Positions 1-4,524 of a DNA stretch of 6,010 nucleotides are shown here, one piece after another. The position numbers and the translations under genes were made by a program. Location of the stretch: the NCBI GenBank assembly GCA_022013615.1, contig JAKLQB010000847.1, positions 1 through 6,010 of the forward strand, given 5' to 3'. This DNA comes from Desulfobacterales bacterium. GTDB taxonomy: Bacteria > Desulfobacterota > DSM-4660 > Desulfatiglandales > Desulfatiglandaceae. Position 1 is the first letter of the stretch. Each line of letters begins with the position of its first letter. Below the pieces are notes generated by a model. The model saw only the letters and a program-made list of their open reading frames with translations, had not been told where the DNA came from and ran no database searches.

Positions 1-188
1 TCCATGAACTTTTCTTGAGACAGGGTCATATGGGGCGGACATGTCCAGAATCTACCCCAACGATTGCAACCAAAACGGCATTTCAGATGGGAGCGTGGAT
101 CAAAAATTATCTGTTCAGTATCAATGAGTTTTGCATCGCGAGCCCCCAAATGGATACTCTTTTCCATCAGGGCTTCGTACTTATTCAT
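1..188 (-). CDS. DUF2284 putative metal-binding protein, 3' part cut by window edge
   Basis: Only the first 62 codons are inside the window; the gene continues past position 1. The start is ATG at 188-186, preceded by a purine-rich GAGGGGGA ribosome site about 6 nt upstream. The visible part has the DUF2284 N-terminal pattern: a short helix (LGARDAKLID), then C-R-F-G-C at residues 37-41, an N-R-W-G stretch, and W-T-C-P-P-H at 48-53. The three cysteines (37, 41, 50) are the family's presumed metal or Fe-S ligands; full-length members run to roughly 180-200 residues. Biochemical function is not established. It lies 105 nt downstream of the HMA gene on the same strand, so it may belong to the same transcript, and a second cysteine-rich metal binder fits the neighbourhood. 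Confidence 0.87.
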   Translation of the reverse strand, partial: MNKYEALMEKSIHLGARDAKLIDTEQIIFDPRSHLKCRFGCNRWGRFWTCPPHMTLSQEKFM

Positions 189-293
189 TATGAATCCCCC
201 TCGCGGTGTTTAAACGCTCTTTCAGGTCCTCTCAATATTAACTGGGACTACCCCACTCAAAATTGCCCAGAAGGTCTTAACGCAAGCACACTT

Positions 294-518
294 TTAATCA
301 TCAGAAAATGGGCTTCCAACGAAGCCGATCTTGAAGAGCGCTTGGCGCATCTGCTAGGGATCCACAAGCTTTCCGTCAAAGTGGACAATGGCTTTCTTCT
401 CCGGGAAGCTCGCTTCTACTCTTCGGACGCCATCAATTTTTTCAAGTGCACAGACCACATTTAACTCGCAGCCAATGCAATCCAGCCCTTCAACACGCAA
501 CACGATCTTTTCCTCCAT
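294..518 (-). pseudogene. HMA heavy-metal-binding domain protein with in-frame TAG at codon 55
   Basis: Reading from ATG 518-516, with GGAG 8 nt upstream, gives a 74-codon frame interrupted once by TAG at 356-354. Before the stop it is a clear heavy-metal-associated (HMA) domain: V-E-G-L-D-C-I-G-C-E with the metal-binding CxxC at residues 14-17, then a helix, I-D-G-V-R-R-V-E-A-S (28-37) and K-A-I-V-H-F-D (42-48). After the TAG the same frame continues with the expected final helix and strand, QMRQALFKIGFVG, and ends at TAA 296-294. The total length matches a single HMA domain of about 70 residues. HMA proteins bind Cu(I), Zn(II), Hg(II) or similar and pass them to transporters or enzymes. Conservation on both sides suggests a very recent nonsense mutation, a sequencing error, or read-through, possibly as pyrrolysine. 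A product ending at residue 54 would lose the last third of the fold. It starts 41 nt after the SMC-like gene. Confidence 0.8.
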
Positions 519-559
519 TGTGGTTTCTCCATGAAGACGGGTTTAAGAAGCCTTCTTGT

Positions 560-1558
560 TTAGCAGCATTTGTAGAGTCTCAGAAGGCGCTCGTCCATCA
601 CAAAGTAGAACTTCATGAAGGAAGAGCCATCCCATCGTGTTCTCACCCCGTGGACAGTGTTTGCAAGTTGTATGGTGCTTCGCAAGTGGGTGATCATGAT
701 GAGTTGTTTCTTTAAAGCGAGAGTCCTGAGAAGGGTCTGCATGGACTTATGATTTGTGTAATCCAAGGATGGTTCCACTTCATCGAGCAAGTAAAAAGGA
801 CTGTCCAATTGTTCGAAGATGGCCAATTTTAAGGCAAGACTGGTGACAGATTTCTCTCCACCTGAGAGCTGGTGAGATTTGCGTTTTCTGTTCCCCGGTA
901 AAACAACCTCTATCTCTAAGCCCTTCCGACCATTCTGCTCAAGAACCTTCAACTGTCCTTCCCCTAATGGAAACAAGAAATCCAGATATTCACGGAAAAG
1001 GGGATCTATATTCCCCTGAATACTCTGGGCTAAATCTTCTGTTCCATTGGCAGACAGAAGGCTCTCAACCCAATGAAAACGCTGCCAGGGGTCCAATAAT
1101 ATCATGTCGTTGATCTGTTCCTGCCTGATAATGGACTTCAGGGCATGGGGAGCCTTCAAGTTTATTAACTCCTGGAGATATTCTTCTCTTTCAAGGCGTT
1201 CGTCTTTGACCCAGTAATCATCTTGCCCATCCTTTGTCATATCTCTAACCAGTCGTACTTCCGGTGCCTTCTTTTCTTTGCCCCTCTTAAAAATCAATTC
1301 GACCCGAATTCGTGACGCGGGAGGATAATTCTTACTGCCAGAGAAGAATAACTCTCCTTTCTCATAACAACGGAGCCTGGTAAGATCATCTTCACCGAGG
1401 GCCCAAACGATAGCATCCAGTATGTTCGATTTCCCAACCCCGTTATTTCCTATAATCACCCCAATACCGGGCTGGAAGCCCATATTCGTCAGCTCTGAGA
1501 ATGATTTGAATCCTTGAATATTCACATCTTCCAGATACAAGCTGCTCGATTTATCCAT
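560..1558 (-). CDS. Coiled-coil-less SMC/RecF-like ATPase head
   Basis: A 332-residue ABC-type ATPase of the SMC superfamily. The N-lobe opens with V-N-I-Q-G-F-K-S-F (12-20), a typical SMC/RecF start, and a Walker A G-N-N-G-V-G-K-S-N (37-45). I-I-R-Q-E-Q-I-N-D (143-151) matches the segment where SMC proteins enter their coiled coil. Here only about 35 residues follow before the C-lobe (FREYLDFLFPLGEGQLKV, 188-205), the signature L-S-G-G-E-K-S (231-237), Walker B F-Y-L-L-D-E-V-E-P-S-L-D (255-266) and H-loop M-I-T-H (288-291). True SMCs are near 1,150 residues, so coiled coils and hinge are absent while every ATPase motif is intact. ATP-driven head dimerisation is expected; DNA binding and partner are unknown. 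I chose ATG 1558 because AGAGG sits 5-6 nt upstream; ATG 1612 would overlap the preceding gene by 35 nt and has no comparable site. It begins 19 nt after the second selenoprotein. Confidence 0.88.
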   Translation of the reverse strand: MDKSSSLYLEDVNIQGFKSFSELTNMGFQPGIGVIIGNNGVGKSNILDAIVWALGEDDLTRLRCYEKGELFFSGSKNYPPASRIRVELIFKRGKEKKAPEVRLVRDMTKDGQDDYWVKDERLEREEYLQELINLKAPHALKSIIRQEQINDMILLDPWQRFHWVESLLSANGTEDLAQSIQGNIDPLFREYLDFLFPLGEGQLKVLEQNGRKGLEIEVVLPGNRKRKSHQLSGGEKSVTSLALKLAIFEQLDSPFYLLDEVEPSLDYTNHKSMQTLLRTLALKKQLIMITHLRSTIQLANTVHGVRTRWDGSSFMKFYFVMDERLLRLYKCC

Positions 1559-1577
1559 TTTAACCTCTTGCGAAGAA

Positions 1578-1895
1578 TCAATCAGTTTTGCCTGATAATT
1601 CATTCCTCTCATTCTTTAATTGATGCCGACGGCGGATCTCATCGCACAGCTCCTCCTGCATGGGGATGATGGCCTCATAGACAAGTTCTTCATCCAATGC
1701 GACACTGGGGAGAGATTTGGCCTTAAGCTCCTTAAAACGCTGAATCCCTTCGCGCGTGCGCATGTCCCATTCTTGCACTTCAATAAGACCTTTAATATCC
1801 TCCGGTAAGACCCTTACCGATTCCGCCATATAGACGCAGGCCAGTCATTGATTGAAATCAGTTAAAAGCACATCCACAACGACCTTTTGCGCCAT
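1578..1895 (-). CDS. Thioredoxin-like selenoprotein, ULAC motif (Sec17 encoded by TGA)
   Basis: The frame starts at ATG 1895-1893 behind a strong GGGAGGA site, runs 16 codons (MAQKVVVDVLLTDFNQ), meets TGA at 1847-1845, then continues L-A-C-V-Y-M-A-E-S without interruption to TGA 1580-1578, giving 105 residues if the first TGA is selenocysteine. The product is a small thioredoxin-fold protein: a first hydrophobic strand, the redox motif U17-L-A-C20, a helix, strand VQEWDMRT, and a cis-proline segment S-L-P-S-V-A-L followed by the characteristic P-x-QEEL tail. TGA occupies precisely the position of the nucleophilic cysteine of CxxC, the usual place for Sec in such families. A perfect 7-bp hairpin lies 32 nt after the UGA and serves as a SECIS candidate. 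A start at ATG 1829 would delete the first strand and active site and has no good ribosome site. It is probably a thiol or selenol oxidoreductase; the substrate is unknown. It begins 16 nt after the TSCPD gene. Confidence 0.92.
1802..1820 (-). promoter_or_regulatory. Candidate bacterial SECIS element for the ULAC selenoprotein
   Basis: In the minus-strand RNA, CGGUAAG-GGU-CUUACCG forms seven Watson-Crick pairs around a three-base GGU loop, with a flanking U-G pair. The loop begins 32 nt after the UGA at 1847-1845. Known bacterial SECIS elements lie within the coding sequence with the apical loop roughly 16-37 nt after the UGA and a G in the first two loop positions; both hold here. The exposed G-U resembles the SelB-contacting loop of E. 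coli fdhF, although the bulged U of that element is not present. SelB binding is inferred. Confidence 0.75.
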
Positions 1896-1911
1896 AATAT
1901 CCTCCCTTCAA

Positions 1912-2880
1912 CTATTCCACCCTTAAGATATTAAAGTCAATCTCTCCACCGTTTCTTTCCAAGAGCCCCCAGGCCAACCCTTTATCATTCAATGCAGGCC
2001 CTATGCTAATAAAATCTATCCCCCCTATCTGCCACCGGCCCCATCTCCTTATCTGGCTGAAGAGGATTACCTGGGCGCTGAACTGGGGTACCATGGCTTC
2101 CAGGGCTGGAAACACTGTTTCGTCCTTTAAAAACTGCGTCAGATCGCAGACCATGTTCATTTCTAAGGCAAAAGGCTCAAAATCAGAAAAATCAGGAAGA
2201 TCACGTATATACTTCCCAAAAAAAGCCATGCCTTTCTTTTCACCCAACCGGAAGGATAGGACCTGGGGAAGACGGACCAGATAATCCCTTTCCTTTTGAT
2301 TAAGGCCATGGAAACCTGGAGGCTCTTGACCATTTGCATACCTGAAGTCAAGTTCTCCCTGAATGACTAAAATTTCTTCCTTTCGAATTCGCTTGATCAG
2401 ATCCTCATTGTTCGCAGAATTCCCTGTCATGTTTCCAAGAGAGTATATAATCTCTACTTCCTCTTTATGAATATTTTCAATAAGGCCTTGCAGGAGTTCA
2501 CTGTGTCCTCCCAGGTCGCCAATCAGGCCAATGCGCTTCCTGGGCTCGGGATCTGAATAAACCTTAAATGATCGGGCAGGCTCAAGGCTACCATCCATAG
2601 TGGCTTTCAGGGCTTTAGCCAACTGATCCGGACATGACGTGCCATTCCTGCAAGTAATTTCTCCAATGAGTTCCAATACATCATTTACTGGTCTGTCCTG
2701 CAAAAATCGGCTTACTAACTGGGCATTGCCCGGGCATCCCCCGCCCACGAATCGCACCTCTTTAACTTCGTCTCCTTGAATCTGGAAATGGATTTCCGGG
2801 GGACAGACGCTTTGGGTAGGATAAACATACCGAAGAATTTTTTCATCGGGTTTCAATGTATCAATCCTTTCCAGCAGCAT
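1912..2880 (-). CDS. TSCPD-domain protein fused to a degenerate metallophosphoesterase domain
   Basis: A two-domain protein of 322 residues. Residues 1-90 form a TSCPD domain: YPTQSVCPPEIHFQI (20-34), V-G-G-G-C-P-G-N-A (45-53) and the namesake T-S-C-P-D (81-85), with cysteines 26, 49, 77 and 83 as likely metal ligands; related modules occur at the C-terminus of B12-dependent ribonucleotide reductase. Residues 115-322 resemble a YfcE/MJ0936-type calcineurin-like phosphoesterase: I-G-L-I-G-D-L-G-G-H (117-126), I-I-Y-S-L-G-N (144-150), V-I-Q-G-E-L-D (172-178) and I-S-I-G-P-A (291-296). The metal-binding motifs are eroded: D-x-H reads D-L-G, GD reads GN, GN(H/C)D reads GELD, and the late GHTH motif is missing, so catalysis is doubtful. 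ATG 2880 overlaps the upstream selenoprotein by 20 nt. An alternative TTG at 2898 has GGGAG just upstream and would add six residues. The stop is TAG. Function unknown. Confidence 0.85.
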   Translation of the reverse strand: MLLERIDTLKPDEKILRYVYPTQSVCPPEIHFQIQGDEVKEVRFVGGGCPGNAQLVSRFLQDRPVNDVLELIGEITCRNGTSCPDQLAKALKATMDGSLEPARSFKVYSDPEPRKRIGLIGDLGGHSELLQGLIENIHKEEVEIIYSLGNMTGNSANNEDLIKRIRKEEILVIQGELDFRYANGQEPPGFHGLNQKERDYLVRLPQVLSFRLGEKKGMAFFGKYIRDLPDFSDFEPFALEMNMVCDLTQFLKDETVFPALEAMVPQFSAQVILFSQIRRWGRWQIGGIDFISIGPALNDKGLAWGLLERNGGEIDFNILRVE

Positions 2881-3163
2881 TGGAGATGTATCTTTCAAGA
2901 AACTCCCTTAGTTCCTCCTGACCAGGCGTTTGATCAAATACCAAATCACCATCGATAAATATGGACGGAACCGGGGCGGGTCTTCCAAGTTTTTTCGAAA
3001 GCTCATTATATCGTATTGCACCTTCAATTTTAGTAGTGATTGATTTTTCATACTTTATGGCATCGCCAAACTCCGGAGCCACTGCTTCGACCACCCTGGC
3101 CATGTATTCACAGGGGATTCAGTGTTGCCCTTCGTGCAGGAGTTCCAAATGAATCGTTTTCAT
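2861..3163 (-). CDS. Thioredoxin-like selenoprotein, UIPC motif (Sec15 encoded by TGA)
   Basis: ATG 3163-3161 is preceded by GGAGGGAGG, the strongest ribosome site in the window. Fourteen codons (MKTIHLELLHEGQH) lead to TGA at 3121-3119, after which the same frame reads I-P-C-E-Y-M-A-R-V-V and stays open to TGA 2863-2861, 100 residues in all. The UGA falls at the first position of a C-x-x-C redox motif (U15-I-P-C18) at the end of the first strand. Downstream come a helix, then a strand and linker (IKYEKSITTK), the cis-proline segment P-V-P-S-I-F-I-D-G-D, and a C-terminal helix introduced by P-G-Q-E-E-L. This is the same architecture as the ULAC protein two genes on, including the YMA after the motif, though overall sequences are well diverged. 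Calling the gene from ATG 3103 would remove the active site. It is the first gene of the apparent operon; likely a selenol-based disulfide oxidoreductase of unknown partner, perhaps one of its neighbours. Confidence 0.92.
3088..3102 (-). promoter_or_regulatory. Candidate bacterial SECIS element for the UIPC selenoprotein
   Basis: The minus-strand RNA can fold as UGGCC-AGGGU-GGUCG: five pairs, two of them G-U, around a five-base loop with G at its second position. The loop starts 21 nt after the UGA at 3121-3119, within the range known for bacterial SECIS elements. The stem is weaker than that of the ULAC gene. A competing fold pairs CCCUG (3115-3111) with CAGGG (3098-3094), which would place a larger loop too close to the UGA. 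Confidence 0.5.
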
Positions 3164-3209
3164 CTTTTTCCTCCCTCCATCCGTTTTTCCATGGGTATTG
3201 CGAAATCGG

Positions 3210-3230
3210 TTATCACGAAAACAGTCATAA
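3210..3230. promoter_or_regulatory. Imperfect palindrome, possible operator of the selenoprotein operon
   Basis: Arms TTATCAC and GTCATAA are separated by seven bases; six of the seven arm positions are complementary. It lies 47-67 nt upstream of the ATG at 3163, where an operator would be expected. It does not match FNR (TTGAT-N4-ATCAA) or CRP sites well. No convincing -35/-10 pair could be assigned next to it, so the regulatory role is only suggested by position and symmetry. Confidence 0.25.
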
Positions 3231-3318
3231 TCGTAACGAATAAACCCCTGGCTTTTTGGGGGGTCACTTAATTACTTTTTTACCAAGTATTCATATTTAT
3301 TGGATTCAATCTGCATTG

Positions 3319-3341
3319 AAAATCGTCGAAAGGACGATTTT
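3319..3341 (-). terminator. 9-bp hairpin, likely terminator of the Rossmann-fold gene
   Basis: AAAATCGTC (3319-3327) and GACGATTTT (3333-3341) are perfectly complementary around the loop GAAAG. Runs of T on the plus strand side (3338-3343) and of T on the minus strand side (3322-3319) make it terminator-like in either direction. Only a minus-strand gene, ending at 3540, is positioned to use it, about 200 nt upstream; the closest gene after it, the selenoprotein operon, is also on the minus strand. The stem is A/T-rich, so strength is uncertain. Confidence 0.45.
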
Positions 3342-3539
3342 TTAGAATAAAAGAGATGAAAATAGCAAGGCATAAAGTATATGGGTTAGGGCGAGTGGAT
3401 CGTATCAGGCGATACCTTTTCGAGTGTTTCTTGAAAGCGGGTGTTGGTTCCCTTTTGTACAATTTCCTTTTAGAAAAGATTCGAGAGCCTTGCATCTGGA
3501 TTTTTTTTACCGTTAAGTTCATGGCTTCACCCATATCAC

Positions 3540-4184
3540 TTATAGCCTTTCCAGGCCTGTAATCACTCCGTGGCAGCGGCATGCAGTGCTTACCAGGAGG
3601 TGGCCACTTGTCTGTTCTACCTGTGCCAGCAGGTCAAGAAGATGATTAGCGCGATATCCGCCGATTCCCGATCCCAGTTGGTGGCTCCGGATGTTAAAGG
3701 ATTGAAAGTGGTCAAACTGTATTTCTCCAAGGATTTCAAACATGTTTTTCTTTCTCTTTTCTCCAGTGACCGTGCAGATATCACGGGGTTCGGCACAATC
3801 GTCAGGACACCTGAAATCGGCATGACTCGCGTAGATATTTCCCTCAGGTCCATGTATGGGGTTCGGGAGAAGGGTGTCAATATCAGAGGGCAATGAAACG
3901 CGCCGAAGTTGCTCGGGACCCATACGCACAAGAAACCACTCAGCAGCCAGATGCACCGGTAAAGCCGGAATGATCCAGTCCGGTTTACTCCCCACGTCAA
4001 GGTGATGCTCCAAGAAATCTACCCCATCCGTCTCTTCCAGTGTTGTATCCGGGCCTTCGCATTGCACAAGATTCTCTTTGACCGGGTCGACTAACACGAA
4101 GCGCCTCTCTTTTTTGCTCTTCGCCAACCTCCGGTACGCAAGCTTTCCAAACTGGCCAATTCCGATAATCCAAATCTTTTCCAT
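3540..4184 (-). CDS. Rossmann-fold (NAD(P)-binding-like) protein with C-terminal Cys cluster
   Basis: A 214-residue cytosolic protein starting M-E-K-I-W-I-I-G-I-G-Q-F-G (1-13), a classic dinucleotide-binding GxGxxG turn (G8-I-G-Q-F-G13), followed by an acidic strand end V-L-V-D-P (30-34) and a second hydrophobic strand PDWIIPALP (68-76), as in TrkA-N/KTN or dehydrogenase-type Rossmann domains. The second half has C126-x3-C130-x6-C137 (HADFRCPDDCAEPRDIC), then a domain with R-S-H-Q-L (166-170), G-I-G-G-Y-R and a conserved-looking ending S-T-A-C-R-C-H-G (199-206). The cysteines suggest a metal or Fe-S site. I recognise the arrangement as a conserved hypothetical family but know no demonstrated reaction; saccharopine-dehydrogenase-like or potassium-channel regulatory names are possible and unproven. 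The start ATG has a weak ribosome site. It is divergent from the Cys-rich plus-strand gene. Confidence 0.72.
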   Translation of the reverse strand: MEKIWIIGIGQFGKLAYRRLAKSKKERRFVLVDPVKENLVQCEGPDTTLEETDGVDFLEHHLDVGSKPDWIIPALPVHLAAEWFLVRMGPEQLRRVSLPSDIDTLLPNPIHGPEGNIYASHADFRCPDDCAEPRDICTVTGEKRKKNMFEILGEIQFDHFQSFNIRSHQLGSGIGGYRANHLLDLLAQVEQTSGHLLVSTACRCHGVITGLERL

Positions 4185-4225
4185 AGTGATCTTTTGTGAT
4201 ATGAGTCTGTTTTACGCCTCTTTCC

Positions 4226-4253
4226 CCTATAGGTCAGTATGTGAAGTTGTTAA
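4226..4253 (-). promoter_or_regulatory. Possible sigma70-type promoter for the Rossmann-fold gene
   Basis: On the minus strand TTAACA (4253-4248) and TATAGG (4231-4226) are separated by 16 nt. They match the TTGACA and TATAAT consensus at five and four positions. Transcription would start near 4219, giving a leader of about 35 nt before the ATG at 4184. The location in the 103-nt divergent gap supports it, but the match is only moderate. Confidence 0.35.
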
Positions 4254-4287
4254 AAGCCAATTTATATTCTATAAAGGACTTATGCCG

Positions 4288-4482
4288 ATGGATCAGATTA
4301 GTATTGATTGCCCCGTTCGTGAAAAGATAAATGAGTATTGCTCTTGCCCAAAATCGGACTGCCCAAGGCATGGGATTTGTTGTGAGTGTATTATAGCACA
4401 TAAGAACAGGATTGAGGATTCAATCCTAAAGCGTTTTCCGCATTGCTTAAGGGATCTTGTAAAAGAAGGAATGGGTAGCTGA
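4288..4482 (+). CDS. Small cysteine-rich protein, DUF6485-like
   Basis: The only plus-strand gene I support. It encodes 64 residues with eight cysteines (8, 18, 20, 25, 31, 32, 34, 53) in the pattern Y-C-S-C-P-K-S-D-C-P-R-H-G-I-C-C-E-C, followed by I-A-H-K-N-R and a short helix ending F-P-H-C-L-R-D. CxC, C-P-R-H-G and CCxC resemble the small Cys-rich DUF6485-type proteins of anaerobes, which probably bind zinc or an Fe-S cluster; family assignment is from memory of the pattern. No signal peptide or membrane segment is visible. AAAGGA at 4273-4278 lies 9 nt before ATG 4288 and only 3 nt before ATG 4282, so I prefer 4288, though the earlier start would add just two residues. It ends in TGA at 4480-4482, converging on cobO 42 nt away without an obvious terminator between. 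Confidence 0.78.
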   Translation: MDQISIDCPVREKINEYCSCPKSDCPRHGICCECIIAHKNRIEDSILKRFPHCLRDLVKEGMGS

Positions 4483-4524
4483 TAGCCATGGTAGTTTAGA
4501 TTGTTGGTAGTCCGCAGGCAAGTA

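Larger units (their letters stand above)
3181..3539. other. Gene-poor stretch upstream of the selenoprotein operon
   Basis: I see no convincing gene in this interval. Open frames exist on both strands, but they lack ribosome sites, show no recognisable family, and the longest minus frame (3582-3280) overlaps the end of the Rossmann-fold gene and contains a terminator-like hairpin. Contents that can be supported are a 9-bp inverted repeat at 3319-3341 and an imperfect palindrome at 3210-3230. There is also a run of C and G pairs, ACCCC at 3243-3247 facing GGGGG about ten bases later, that could form a small hairpin. The sequence is A/T-richer than the flanking genes near 3280-3360. It probably holds the promoter of the selenoprotein operon and the end of the upstream transcript. 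Confidence 0.5.

Noticed and set aside
15..464. Plus-strand open frame of 149 codons
   Set aside because: It lies opposite the DUF2284 and HMA genes, which have clear family motifs and ribosome sites on the minus strand; the plus product resembles nothing.
1578..1829. Stand-alone 83-residue gene starting at ATG 1829
   Set aside because: No ribosome site and no first strand or active site; the frame extends through a Sec-position TGA to ATG 1895 with GGGAGGA.
2861..3103. Stand-alone 80-residue gene starting at ATG 3103
   Set aside because: Same reasoning: the true start is ATG 3163 with GGAGGGAGG, reading through the TGA at 3121-3119.
3356..3562. Plus-strand 68-codon frame
   Set aside because: No usable ribosome spacing, antisense to other weak frames, no family similarity.
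3280..3582. Minus-strand 100-codon frame
   Set aside because: Overlaps the end of the Rossmann-fold gene, contains the 9-bp hairpin, has no good ribosome site and no recognisable family.
3570..3896. Plus-strand 108-codon frame inside the Rossmann-fold gene
   Set aside because: Antisense shadow of a gene with clear GxGxxG and Cys motifs.
4247..4275. TTGTTA-17-TATAAA as promoter for the Cys-rich gene
   Set aside because: Spacing and sequence look good, but the predicted transcription start would fall at the start codon, leaving no room for the AAAGGA ribosome site in the transcript.
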